Shown one piece after another: positions 22,080-35,142 of a stretch of DNA of 64,000 nt. Source of the stretch: Elmis aenea. Lineage: Eukaryota; Arthropoda; Insecta; Coleoptera; Elmidae. The notes below the pieces were generated by a model. The model searched no databases. It was not told the DNA's origin and saw only the letters and a program-made list of their open reading frames with translations. The translations under genes were made by a program, and so were the position numbers. The stretch lies in contig OX393581.1 of NCBI GenBank assembly GCA_947652605.1, forward strand, positions 48,941,924 through 49,005,923, read 5' to 3'. Within the stretch, counting starts at the first letter, position 1, and the number at the start of each line of letters is the position of its first letter.

Positions 22080-22561
22080 CCAATTCCAAGGCACCCTTAT
22101 ACTATTTAGTAATAATTTCGGTTTTTGCAAATTGTAAGAAAACTAATGGAAATAGATATGACAACCCATACATTTTTGAAATCAGAATAAAATAAGCTAT
22201 TTAATGAACCCATAGCCAACTATGGTTGCCATTTAAAAAAAGTCAAGTTTGGCTTATATCTCGAAAATCGAGTGAGCTATGACTTTTTAAATATTTTTTT
22301 CTAATTCTACGTAAAAATATCTAAAGGAATCAATTCACACTTTTGTTTTAACATAGGTGGCTGTGGAATTATTTACCATTGAAAAAATCGTCTGTTTTTG
22401 GTTTTTTCAAAATATTTAAAAAAGTTGAAGGTGTAGACCAAATGTCAAAATGGCATTAAATTCGTCTTGAAATTCTGCCCAACTTTGCTAATTTAACCGA
22501 CTTTGTTACTCTTGTAATAACAAAGTTACCCATACAACACATGTAGATTATTGTCACCCTG
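22080..22561 (-). repeat. Right terminal inverted repeat of the transposon
   Basis: It is the inverted partner of 20272-20753 and ends GTCACCCTG next to TA. Confidence 0.9.
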
Positions 22562-22563
22562 TA

Positions 22564-22845
22564 TATCTGGATCTTGGCAGGTTAATTTTATGGTGTTATT
22601 TGCCATGCTCCTTGTTGTGTATTGTTCCTCTTCAACTATTTCATTCAGTTTTTTATTCATCTGTGGTAAATTTGCTACTCCATACACAAATATGGGTGGT
22701 GGTTTTATTGTTTTTGTGTTTTCTTTATTGACGTTATTATCTTTATTTGAATTAACTGTCTGAGAGTTTGACAGTGCATTGTATTTATTACTTAGCTGTA
22801 TATTATTATCTTCAATAGTTTTACTAGTCCTTTTTTTCTTTCTAC
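22564..22845 (-). pseudogene. LINE ORF1, upstream part, truncated at the satellite edge
   Basis: Read on the - strand, the frame gives SRKKKRTSKTIEDNNIQLSN, then a PPPIFVYGV motif (typical just before the zinc-knuckle region of Jockey-type ORF1), and CQDPDI at the transposon boundary. It joins in frame with YRKLAKYM on the other side of the transposon. The coding frame runs into the satellite at about 22845 with no start codon, so the ORF1 N-terminus is lost. Confidence 0.88.
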
Positions 22846-24876
22846 TATTTTGAAATTTAATTTACAAAGTTATTCAGAAAATTAAAAATTTTGAAAATTT
22901 TTCTCGAAAACGGCTTTTACGATTTTGTTCAAATTTTAGTATGTTATAGAGTTTATTTTTCTTAGTATAATGCCGTTTGTCTCAACTATTTTGAAATTTA
23001 ATTTACAAAGTTATTCAAAAAATTAAAAATTTTGAAAATTTTTCTTAAAAACGGCTCTTACGATTTTGTTCAAATTTTAGTATGTTATAGAGTTTATTTT
23101 TCTTAGTATAATGCCGTTTATCTCAAATATTTTGAAATTTAATTTACAAAGTTATTTAGAAAATTAAAAATTTTGAAAATTTTTTCTCGAAAACGGCTCT
23201 TACGATTTTGTTCAAATTTTAGTATGTTATAGAGTTTATTTTTCTTAGTATAATGCCGTTTGTCTCAACTATTTTGAAATTTAATTTACAAAGTTATTTA
23301 GAAAATTAAAAATTTTGAAATTTTTTCTCGAAAACGGCTCTTACGATTTTGTTCAAATTTTAGCATGTTATAGAGTTTATTTTTCTTAGTATAATGCCGT
23401 TTGTCTCAACTATTTTGAAATTTAATTTACAAAGTTATTTCGAAAATTAAAAATTTTGAAAATTTTTCTCGAAAACGGCTCTTACGATTTTGTTCAAATT
23501 TTAGCATGTTATAGAGTTTATTTTTCTTAGTATAATGCCGTTTGTCTCAACTATTTTGAAATTTAATTTACAAAGTTATTTAGAAAATTAAAAATTTTGA
23601 AATTTTTTCTCGAAAACGGCTCTTACGATTTTGTTCAAATTTTAGCATGTTATAGAGTTTATTTTTCTTAGTATAATGCCGTTTGTCTCAATTATTTTGA
23701 AATTTAATTTACAAAGTTATTTCGAAAATTAAAAATTTTGAAAATTTTTCTCGAAAACGGCTCTTACGATTTTGTTCAAATTTTAGCATGTTATAGAGTT
23801 TATTTTTCTTAGTATAATGCCGTTTGTCTCAACTATTTTGAAATTTAATTTACAAAGTTATTTAGAAAATTAAAAATTTTGAAAATTTTTCTCGAAAACG
23901 GCTCTTACGATTTTGTTCAAATTTTAGTATGTTATAGAGTTTATTTTTCTTAGTAAAATGCCGTTTGTGTCAACTATTTTGAAATTTAATTTACAAAGTT
24001 ATTTAGAAAATTAAAAATTTTGAAATTTTTTCTCCAAAACGGCTCTTACGATTTTGTTCAAATTTTAGTATGTTATAGAGTTTATTTTTTTTAGTATAAT
24101 GCCGTTTGTCTTAGCTATTTTGAAATTTAATTTACAAAGTTATTCAGAAAATTAAAAATTTTGAAAATTTTTCTCGAAAACGGCTTTTACGATTTTGTTC
24201 AAATTTTAGTATGTTATAGAGTTTATTTTTCTTAGTATAATGCCGTTTGTCTCAACTATTTTGAAATTTAATTTACAAAGTTATTTAGAAAATTAAAAAT
24301 TTTGAAAATTTTTCTCGAAAACGGCTCTTACGATTTTGTTCAAATTTTAGTATGTTATAGAGTTTATTTTTCTTAGTAAAATGCCGTTTGTGTCAACTAT
24401 TTTGAAATTTAATTTACAAAGTTATTTAGAAAATTAAAAATTTTGAAATTTTTTCTCCAAAACGGCTCTTACGATTTTGTTCAAATTTTAGTATGTTATA
24501 GAGTTTATTTTTTTTAGTATAATGCCGTTTGTCTTAACTATTTTGAAATTTAATTTACAAAGTTATTCAGAAAATTAAAAATTTTGAAAATTTTTCTCGA
24601 AAACGGCTTTTACGATTTTGTTCAAATTTTAGTATGTTATAGAGTTTATTTTTCTTAGTATAATGCCGTTTGTCTCAACTATTTTGAAATTTAATTTACA
24701 AAGTTATTTAGAAAATTAAAAATTTTGAAAATTTTTCTCGAAAACGGCTCTTACGATTTTGTTCAAATTTTAGTATGTTATAGAGTTTATTTTTCTTAGT
24801 ATAATGCCGTTTGTCTCAACTATTTTGAAATTTAATTTACAAAGTTATTCAGAAAATTAAAAATTTTGAAAATTTT

Positions 24877-25206
24877 ATAGCCTTTGTACTTTTCCCATTT
24901 TTCGCGAAAAATTAAAAATCGTATTTAGGGGCTAATAATCCTTCATTCGCTCATAACTAATGTGTATAAGAAGTTTGAAGCCATTTGCTGTAGTTTTAAG
25001 AAAATCGATTTTTTTGTCGAAAAAAGTGCAAAGACTATAGCCTTTGTACTTTTCCCATTTTTCGAGAAAAATTAAAAATCGTATTTAGGGGCTAATAATC
25101 CTTAACTTGCTCATAACTAACGTGTATAAGAAGTTTGAAGCCATTTGCTGTAGTTTTAAGAAAATCGATTTTTTTGTCGAAAAAAGTGCAAAAAATATAT
25201 AGCCTT
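24877..25206. repeat. B-monomer block 1
   Basis: Two B copies, in the b then c variants (CCTTCATTCGCTC, then CCTTAACTTGCTC). Entry from A is unusual, jumping from GAAAATTTT straight to TATAGCCTTTGTAC. Exit is by the standard GCAAAAAATATATAGCC junction. Confidence 0.9.
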
Positions 25207-27244
25207 TTTTCTTAGTATAATGCCGTTTGTCTCAACCATTTTGAAATTTAATTTACAAAGTAATTCAGAAAATTAAAAATTTTGAAAATTTTTCTCGAAA
25301 ACGGCTCTTACGATTTTGTTCAAATTTTAGTATGTTATAGAGTTTATTTTTCTTAGTATAATGCCGTTTATCTCAACTATTTTGAAATTTAATTTACAAA
25401 GTTATTCAGAAAATTAAAAATTTTGAAAATTTTTCTCGAAAACGGCTCTTACGATTTTGTTCAAATTTTAGTATGTTATAGAGTTTATTTTTCTTAGTAT
25501 AATGCCGTTTGTCTTAACTATTTTGAAATTTAATTTACAAAGTTATTCAGAAAATTAAAAATTTTGAAAATTTTTCTCGAAAACGGCTTTTACGATTTTG
25601 TTCAAATTTTAGTATGTTATAGAGTTTATTTTTCTTAGTATAATGCCGTTTGTCTCAACTATTTTGAAATTTAATTTACAAAGTTATTCAGAAAATTAAA
25701 AATTTTGAAAATTTTTCTCGAAAACGGCTCTTACGATTTTCTTCAAATTTTAGTATGTTATAGAGTTTATTTTTCTTAGTATAATGCCGTTTGTCTCAAC
25801 TATTTTGAAATTTAATTTACAAAGTTATTTAGAAAATTAAAAATTTTGAAAATTTTTCTCGAAAACGGCTCTTACGATTTTGTTCAAATTTTAGTATGTT
25901 ATAGAGTTTATTTTTCTTAGTATAATGCCGTTTGTCTCAACTATTTTGAAATTTAATTTACAAAGTTATTTCGAAAATTAAAAATTTTGAAAATTTTTCT
26001 CGAAAACGGCTCTTACGATTTTGTTCAAATTTTAGCATGTTATAGAGTTTATTTTTCTTAGTATAATGCCGTTTGTCTCAACTATTTTGAAATTTAATAT
26101 ACAAAGTTATTTAGAAAATTAAAAATTTTGAAAATTTTTCTCGAAAACGGCTCTTACGATTTTGTTCAAATTTTAGTATGTTATAGAGTTTATTTTTCTT
26201 AGTATAATGCCGTTTGTCTCAACTATTTTGAAATTTAATTTACAAAGTTATTTAGAAAATTAAAAATTTTGAAATTTTTTCTCGAAAACGGCTCTTACGA
26301 TTTTGTTCAAATTTTAGCATGTTATAGAGTTTATTTTTCTTAGTATAATGCCGTTTGTCTTAACTATTTTGAAATTTAATTTACAAAGTTATTCAGAAAA
26401 TTAAAAATTTTGAAAATTTTTCTCGAAAACGGCTTTTACGATTTTGTTCAAATTTTAGTATGTTATAGAGTTTATTTTTCTTAGTATAATGCCGTTTGTC
26501 TCAACTATTTTGAAATTTAATTTACAAAGTTATTTAGAAAATTAAAAATTTTGAAAATTTTTCTCGAAAACGGCTCTTACGATTTTGTTCAAATTTTAGT
26601 ATGTTATAGAGTTTATTTTTCTTAGTAAAATGCCGTTTGTGTCAACTATTTTGAAATTTAATTTACAAAGTTATTTAGAAAATTAAAAATTTTGAAATTT
26701 TTTCTCCAAAACGGCTCTTACGATTTTGTTCAAATTTTAGTATGTTATAGAGTTTATTTTTTTTAGTATAATGCCGTTTGTCTTAACTATTTTGAAATTT
26801 AATTTACAAAGTTATTCAGAAAATTAAAAATTTTGAAAATTTTTCTCGAAAACGGCTTTTACGATTTTGTTCAAATTTTAGTATGTTATAGAGTTTATTT
26901 TTCTTAGTATAATGCCGTTTGTCTCAACTATTTTGAAATTTAATTTACAAAGTTATTTAGAAAATTAAAAATTTTGAAAATTTTTCTCGAAAACGGCTCT
27001 TACGATTTTGTTCAAATTTTAGTATGTTATAGAGTTTATTTTTCTTAGTATAATGCCGTTTGTCTCAACTATTTTGAAATTTAATTTACAAAGTTATTCA
27101 GAAAATTAAAAATTTTGAAAATTTGTCTCGAAAACGGCTTTTACGATTTTGTTCAAATTTTAGTATGTTATAGAGTTTATTTTTCTTAGTATAATGCCGT
27201 TTGTCTCAACTATTTTGAAATTTAATTTCCAAAGTTATTCAAAA

Positions 27245-27700
27245 AATTAAAAATCGTATTTAGGGGCTAATAATCCTTAATTTGCTCATAACTAACGTGT
27301 ATAAGAAGTTTGAAGCCATTTGCTGTAGTTTTAAGAAAATCGATTTTTTTGTCGAAAAAAGTGCAAAGACTATAGCCTTTGTACTTTTCCCATTTTTCGC
27401 GAAAAATTAAAAATCGTATTTAGGGGCTAATAATCCTTAATTTGCTCATAACTAACGTGTATAAGAAGTTTGAAGCCATTTGCTATAGTTTTAAGAATAT
27501 CGATTTTTTTGTCGAAAAAAGTGCAAAGACTATAGCCTTTGTACTTTTCCCATTTTTCGCGAAAAATTAAAAATCGTATTTAGGGGCTAATAATCCTTAA
27601 CTTGCTCATAACTAACGTGTATAAGAAGTTTGAAGCCATTTGCTGTAGTTTTAAGAAAATCGATTTTTTTGTCGAAAAAAGTGCAAAAAATATATAGCCT
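27245..27700. repeat. B-monomer block 2
   Basis: About three B copies with spacing of exactly 160 bp (GTATTTAGG at 27256, 27416 and 27576). Entry is through TTCCAAAGTTATTCAAAAAA, exit through the standard junction. Confidence 0.9.
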
Positions 27701-27908
27701 TTTTTCTTAGTATAATGCCGTTTGTCTCAACCATTTTGAAATTTAATTTACAAAGTTATTCAGAAAATTAAAAATTTTGAAAAATTTTCTCGAAAACGGC
27801 TCTTACGATTTTGTTCAAATTTTAGTATGTTATAGAGTTTATTTTTCTTAGTATAATGCCGTTTGTCTCAACTATTTTGAAATTTAATTTCCAAAGTTAT
27901 TCAAAAAA

Positions 27909-28085
27909 TTAAAAATCGTATTTAGGGGCTAATAATCCTTAATTTGCTCATAACTAACGTGTATAAGAAGTTTGAAGCCATTTGCTGTAGTTTTAAAAAA
28001 ATCGATTTTTTTGTCGAAAAAAGTGCAAAGACTATAGCCTTTGTACTTTTCCCATTTTTCGCGAAAAATTAAAAATCGTATTTAG
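27909..28085. repeat. B-monomer block 3 (single copy plus junction)
   Basis: One B copy with the standard entry. It leaves at ATCGTATTTAG directly into A at TATAATGCCG, a junction seen nowhere else in the window. TTAG is shared by the two monomers at the crossover. Confidence 0.9.
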
Positions 28086-31000
28086 TATAATGCCGTTTGT
28101 CTCAACTATTTTGAAATTTAATTTACAAAGTTATTTCGAAAATTAAAAATTTTGAAAATTTTTCTCGAAAACGGCTCTTACGATTTTCTTCAAATTTTAG
28201 TATGTTATAGAGTTTATTTTTCTTAGTATAATGCCGTTTGTCTTAACTATTTTGAAATTTAATTTACAAAGTTATTCAGAAAATTAAAAATTTTAAAAAT
28301 TTGTCTCGAAAACGGCTTTTACGATTTTGTTCAAATTTTAGTATGTTATAGAGTTTATTTTTCTTAGTATAATGCCGTTTGTCTTAACTATTTTGAAATT
28401 TAATTTACAAAGTTATTCAGAAAATTAAAAATTTTGAAAATTTTTCTCGAAAACGGCTTTTACGATTTTGTTCAAATTTTAGTATGTTATAGAGTTTATT
28501 TTTCTTAGTTTAATGCCGTTTGTCTCAACTATTTTGAAATTTAATTTACAAAGTTATTCAGAAAATTAAAAATTTTGAAAATTTTTCTCGAAAACGGCTC
28601 TTACGATTTTGTTCAAATTTTAGTATGTTATAGAGTTTATTTTTCTTAGTATAATGCCGTTTGTCTTAACTATTTTAAAATTTAATTTACAAAGTTATTC
28701 AGAAAATTAAATATTTTGAAAATTTTTCTCGAAAACGGCTTTTACGATTTTGTTCAAATTTTAGTATGTTATAGAGTTTATTTTTCTTAGTATAATGCCG
28801 TTTGTCTCAACTATTTTGAAATTTAATTTACAAAGTTATTTCGAAAATTAAAAATTTTGAAAATTTTTCTCGAAAACGGCTCTTACGATTTTGTTCAAAT
28901 TTTAGTATGTCATAGAGTTTATTTTTCTTAGTATAATGCCGTTTGTCTCAACTATTTTGAAATTTAAATTACAAAGTTATTTAGAAAATTAAAAATTTTA
29001 AAAATTTTTCTCGAAAACGGCTCTTACGATTTTGTTCAAATTTTAGCATGTTATAGAGTTTATTTTTCTTAGTATAATGCCGTTTGTCTTAACTATTTTG
29101 AAATTTAATTTACAAAGTTATTCAGAAAATTAAAAATTTTGAAAATTTTTCTCGAAAACGGCTTTTACGATTTTGTTCAAATTTTAGTATGTTATAGAGT
29201 TTATTTTTCTTAGTATAATGCCGTTTGTTTCAACTATTTTGAAATTTAATTTACAAAGTTATTTCGAAAATTAAAAATTTTGAAAATTTTTCTCGAAAAC
29301 GGCTCTTACGATTTTGTTCAAATTTTAGTATGTTATAGAGTTTATTTTTCTTAGTATAATGCCGTTTGTCTCAACTATTTTGAAATTTAATTTACAAAGT
29401 TATTTAGAAAATTAAAAATTTTGAAAATTTTTCTCGAAAACGGCTCTTACGATTTTGTTCAAATTTTAGTATGTTATAGAGTTTATTTTTCTTAGTATAA
29501 TGCCGTTTATCTCAACTATTTTGAAATTTAATTTACAAAGTTATTCAGAAAATTGAAAATTTTGAAAATTTTTCTCGAAAACGGCTCTTACGATTTTGTT
29601 CAAATTTTAGTATGTTATAGAGTTTATTTTTCTTAGTATAATGCCGTTTGTCTTAACTATTTTGAAAATTAATTTACAAAGTTATTCAGAAAATTAAAAA
29701 TTTTGAAAATTTTTCTCGAAAACGGCTTTTACGATTTTGTTCAAATTTTAGTATGTTATAGAGTTTATTTTTCTTAGTATTATGCCGTTTGTCTCAACTA
29801 TTTTGAAATTTAATTTACAAAGTTATTCAGAAAATTAAAAATTTTAAAAAATTTTCTCGAAAACGGCTCTTACGATTTTGTTCAAATTTTAGTATGTTAT
29901 AGAGTTTATTTTTCTTAGTATAATGCCGTTTGTCTCAACTATTTTGAAATTTAATTTACAAAGTTATTTGGAAAATTAAAAATTTTGAAAATTTTTCTCG
30001 AAAACGGCTCTTACGATTTTGTTCAAATTTTAGTATGTTATAGAGTTTATTTTTCTTAGTATAATGCCGTTTGTCTCAACTATTTTGAAATTTAATTTAC
30101 AAAGTTATTTAGAAAATTAAAAATTTTGAAAATTTTTCTCGAAAACGGCTCTTACGATTTTGTTCAAATTTTAGTATGTTATAGAGTTTATTTTTCTTAG
30201 TATAATGCCGTTTGTCTTAACTATTTTGAAATTTAATTTACAAAGTTATTCAGAAAATTAAAAATTTTGAAAATTTTTCTCGAAAACGGCTTTTACGATT
30301 TTGTTCAAATTTTAGTATGTTATAGAGTTTATTTTTCTTAGTATAATGCCGTTTGTCTCAACTATTTTGAAATTTAATTTACAAAGTTATTTAGAAAATT
30401 AAAAATTTTGAAAATTTTTCTCGAAAACGGCTCTTACGATTTTGTTCAAATTTTAGTATGTTATAGAGTTTATTTTTCTTAGTATAATGCCGTTTATCTC
30501 AACTATTTTGAAATTTAATTTACAAAGTTATTCAGAAAATTAAAAATTTTGAAAATTTTTCTCGAAAACGGCTCTTACGATTTTGTTCAAATTTTAGCAT
30601 GTTATAGAGTTTATTTTTCTTAGTATAATGCCGTTTGTCTTAACTATTTTGAAATTTAATTTACAAAGTTATTCAGAAAATTAAAAATTTTGAAAATTTT
30701 TTTCGAAAACGGCTTTTACGATTTTGTTCAAATTTTAGTATGTTATAGAGTTTATTTTTCTTAGTATAATGCCGTTTGTATCAACTATTTTGAAATTTAA
30801 TTTACAAAGTTATTCAGAAAATTAAAAATTTTGAAAAATTTTCTCGAAAACGGCTCTTACGATTTTGTTCAAATTTTAGTATGTTATAGAGTTTATTTTT
30901 CTTAGTATAATGCCGTTTGTCTCAACTATTTTGAAATTTAATTTACAAAGTTATTCAGAAAATTAAAAATTTTGAAAATTTGTCTCGAAAACGGCTCTTA

Positions 31001-31105
31001 CGATTTTGTTCAAATTTTAGTATGTTATAGAGTTTATTTTTCTTAGTATAATGCCGTTTGTCTCAACTATTTTGAAATTTAATTTCCAAAGTTATTCAAA
31101 AAATT

Positions 31106-31436
31106 AAAAATCGTATTTAGGGGCTAATAATCCTTAATTTGCTCATAACTAACGTGTATAAGAAGTTTGAAGCCATTTGCTATAGTTTTAAGAAAATCGA
31201 TTTTTTTGTCGAAAAAAGTGCAAAGACTATATAGCCTTTTTTCTTAGTATAATGCCGTTTGTCTCAACCTTTGTACTTTTCCCATTTTTCGCGAAAAATT
31301 AAAAATTGTATTTAGGGGCTAATAATCCTTAACTTGCTCATAACTAACGTGTATAAGAAGTTTGAAGCCATTTGCTGTAGTTTTAAGAAAATCGATTTTT
31401 TTGTCGAAAAAAGTGCAAAAAATATATAGCCATTTT
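31106..31436. repeat. B-monomer block 4 with a short A fragment inside
   Basis: Two B copies are separated by about 32 bp of A sequence (TTTTTCTTAGTATAATGCCG and onward to CTCAAC, near 31237-31268). The same arrangement recurs in block 5, 2,934 bp downstream. Confidence 0.9.
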
Positions 31437-34039
31437 TCTTAGTATAATGCCGTTTGTCTCAACCATTTTGAAATTTAATTTACAAAGTAATTCAGAAAAT
31501 TAAAAATTTTGAAAATTTTTCTCGAAAACGGCTCTTACGATTTTGTTCAAATTTTAGTATGTTATAGAGTTTATTTTTCTTAGTATAATGCCGTTTATCT
31601 CAACTATTTTGAAATTTAATTTACAAAGTTATTCAGAAAATTAAAAATTTTGAAAATTTTTCTCGAAAACGGCTCTTACGATTTTGTTCAAATTTTAGCA
31701 TGTTATAGAGTTTATTTTTCTTAGTATAATGCCGTTTGTCTTAACTATTTTGAAATTTAATTTACAAAGTTATTCAGAAAATTAAAAATTTTGAAAATTT
31801 TTTTCGAAAACGGCTTTTACGATTTTGTTCAAATTTTAGTATGTTATAGAGTTTATTTTTCTTAGTATAATGCCGTTTGTCTCAACTATTTTGAAATTTA
31901 AATTACAAAGTTATTTAGAAAATTAAAAATTTTAAAAATTTTTCTCGAAAACGGCTCTTACGATTTTGTTCAAATTTTAGCATGTTATAGAGTTTATTTT
32001 TCTTAGTATAATGCCGTTTGTCTTAACTATTTTGAAATTTAATTTACAAAGTTATTCAGAAAATTAAAAATTTTGAAAATTTTTCTCGAAAACGGCTTTT
32101 ACGATTTTGTTCAAATTTTAGTATGTTATAGAGTTTATTTTTCTTAGTATAATGCCGTTTGTTTCAACTATTTTGAAATTTAATTTACAAAGTTATTTCG
32201 AAAATTAAAAATTTTGAAAATTTTTCTCGAAAACGGCTCTTACGATTTTGTTCAAATTTTAGTATGTTATAGAGTTTATTTTTCTTAGTATAATGCCGTT
32301 TGTCTCAACTATTTTGAAATTTAATTTACAAAGTTATTTAGAAAATTAAAAATTTTGAAAATTTTTCTCGAAAACGGCTCTTACGATTTTGTTCAAATTT
32401 TAGTATGTTATAGAGTTTATTTTTCTTAGTATAATGCCGTTTATCTCAACTATTTTGAAATTTAATTTACAAAGTTATTCAGAAAATTGAAAATTTTGAA
32501 AATTTTTCTCGAAAACGGCTCTTACGATTTTGTTCAAATTTTAGTATGTTATAGAGTTTATTTTTCTTAGTATAATGCCGTTTGTCTTAACTATTTTGAA
32601 AATTAATTTACAAAGTTATTCAGAAAATTAAAAATTTTGAAAATTTTTCTCGAAAACGGCTTTTACGATTTTGTTCAAATTTTAGTATGTTATAGAGTTT
32701 ATTTTTCTTAGTATTATGCCGTTTGTCTCAACTATTTTGAAATTTAATTTACAAAGTTATTCAGAAAATTAAAAATTTTAAAAAATTTTCTCGAAAACGG
32801 CTCTTACGATTTTGTTCAAATTTTAGTATGTTATAGAGTTTATTTTTCTTAGTATAATGCCGTTTGTCTCAACTATTTTGAAATTTAATTTACAAAGTTA
32901 TTTGGAAAATTAAAAATTTTGAAAATTTTTCTCGAAAACGGCTCTTACGATTTTGTTCAAATTTTAGTATGTTATAGAGTTTATTTTTCTTAGTATAATG
33001 CCGTTTGTCTCAACTATTTTGAAATTTAATTTACAAAGTTATTTAGAAAATTAAAAATTTTGAAAATTTTTCTCGAAAACGGCTCTTACGATTTTGTTCA
33101 AATTTTAGTATGTTATAGAGTTTATTTTTCTTAGTATAATGCCGTTTGTCTTAACTATTTTGAAATTTAATTTACAAAGTTATTCAGAAAATTAAAAATT
33201 TTGAAAATTTTTCTCGAAAACGGCTTTTACGATTTTGTTCAAATTTTAGTATGTTATAGAGTTTATTTTTCTTAGTATAATGCCGTTTGTCTCAACTATT
33301 TTGAAATTTAATTTACAAAGTTATTTAGAAAATTAAAAATTTTGAAAATTTTTCTCGAAAACGGCTCTTACGATTTTGTTCAAATTTTAGTATGTTATAG
33401 AGTTTATTTTTCTTAGTATAATGCCGTTTATCTCAACTATTTTGAAATTTAATTTACAAAGTTATTCAGAAAATTAAAAATTTTGAAAATTTTTCTCGAA
33501 AACGGCTCTTACGATTTTGTTCAAATTTTAGCATGTTATAGAGTTTATTTTTCTTAGTATAATGCCGTTTGTCTTAACTATTTTGAAATTTAATTTACAA
33601 AGTTATTCAGAAAATTAAAAATTTTGAAAATTTTTTTCGAAAACGGCTTTTACGATTTTGTTCAAATTTTAGTATGTTATAGAGTTTATTTTTCTTAGTA
33701 TAATGCCGTTTGTATCAACTATTTTGAAATTTAATTTACAAAGTTATTCAGAAAATTAAAAATTTTGAAAAATTTTCTCGAAAACGGCTCTTACGATTTT
33801 GTTCAAATTTTAGTATGTTATAGAGTTTATTTTTCTTAGTATAATGCCGTTTGTCTCAACTATTTTGAAATTTAATTTACAAAGTTATTCAGAAAATTAA
33901 AAATTTTGAAAATTTGTCTCGAAAACGGCTCTTACGATTTTGTTCAAATTTTAGTATGTTATAGAGTTTATTTTTCTTAGTATAATGCCGTTTGTCTCAA
34001 CTATTTTGAAATTTAATTTCCAAAGTTATTCAAAAAATT

Positions 34040-34370
34040 AAAAATCGTATTTAGGGGCTAATAATCCTTAATTTGCTCATAACTAACGTGTATAAGAAGT
34101 TTGAAGCCATTTGCTATAGTTTTAAGAAAATCGATTTTTTTGTCGAAAAAAGTGCAAAGACTATATAGCCTTTTTTCTTAGTATAATGCCGTTTGTCTCA
34201 ACCTTTGTACTTTTCCCATTTTTCGCGAAAAATTAAAAATTGTATTTAGGGGCTAATAATCCTTAACTTGCTCATAACTAACGTGTATAAGAAGTTTGAA
34301 GCCATTTGCTGTAGTTTTAAGAAAATCGATTTTTTTGTCGAAAAAAGTGCAAAAAATATATAGCCATTTT
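34040..34370. repeat. B-monomer block 5 (duplicate of block 4)
   Basis: It has the same structure as block 4, including the embedded A fragment near 34171-34202, offset by 2,934 bp. Confidence 0.9.
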
Positions 34371-35142
34371 TCTTAGTATAATGCCGTTTGTCTCAACCAT
34401 TTTGAAATTTAATTTACAAAGTAATTCAGAAAATTAAAAATTTTGAAAATTTTTCTCGAAAACGGCTCTTACGATTTTGTTCAAATTTTAGTATGTTATA
34501 GAGTTTATTTTTCTTAGTATAATGCCGTTTATCTCAACTATTTTGAAATTTAATTTACAAAGTTATTCAGAAAATTAAAAATTTTGAAAATTTTTCTCGA
34601 AAACGGCTCTTACGATTTTGTTCAAATTTTAGCATGTTATAGAGTTTATTTTTCTTAGTATAATGCCGTTTGTCTTAACTATTTTGAAATTTAATTTACA
34701 AAGTTATTCAGAAAATTAAAAATTTTGAAAATTTTTTTCGAAAACGGCTTTTACGATTTTGTTCAAATTTTAGTATGTTATAGAGTTTATTTTTCTTAGT
34801 ATAATGCCGTTTGTCTCAACTATTTTGAAATTTAATTTACAAAGTTATTCAGAAAATTAAAAATTTTGAAAAATTTACTCGAAAACGGCTCTTACGATTT
34901 TGTTCAAATTTTAGTATGTTATAGAGTTTATTTTTCTTAGTATAATGCCGTTTGTCTCAACTATTTTGAAATTTAATTTACAAAGTTATTCAGAAAATTA
35001 AAAATTTTGAAAATTTGTCTCGAAAACGGCTCTTACGATTTTGTTCAAATTTTAGTATGTTATAGAGTTTATTTTTCTTAGTATAATGCCGTTTGTCTCA
35101 ACTATTTTGAAATTTAATTTCCAAAGTTATTCAAAAAATTAA

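Larger units (their letters stand above)
20272..22561 (+). mobile_element. 2,290-bp TA-flanked DNA transposon, apparently complete
   Basis: The ends are CAGGGTGACAATAATCTACA at 20272 and its exact complement ending at 22561. TA duplications lie at 20270-20271 and 22562-22563. The terminal inverted repeats are very long, about 20272-20753 and 22080-22561, and nearly identical. Between them is one intact transposase gene. The element sits inside LINE ORF1. Removing it with one TA restores the reading frame D-P-D-I-Y-R-K-L. The near-identity of the TIRs and the intact gene point to a recent insertion. Confidence 0.95.
16705..22845 (-). mobile_element. Jockey-clade LINE, 5'-truncated and split by a DNA transposon
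   Basis: The order on the - strand is truncated ORF1, ORF2, a short 3' UTR and a poly(A) tail (T run at 16705-16720 on +). The 3' UTR contains an 18-bp direct repeat (GATGAGATCTCTTCCAGT type, 16799-16834). Excluding the inserted transposon (20272-22561), the element is about 3.85 kb. The 5' end abuts the satellite array directly at about 22845, still inside ORF1 coding sequence, so the promoter and ORF1 start are missing. No target-site duplication could be identified. Frameshifts in ORF2 and loss of the 5' end make it inactive. Confidence 0.9.
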
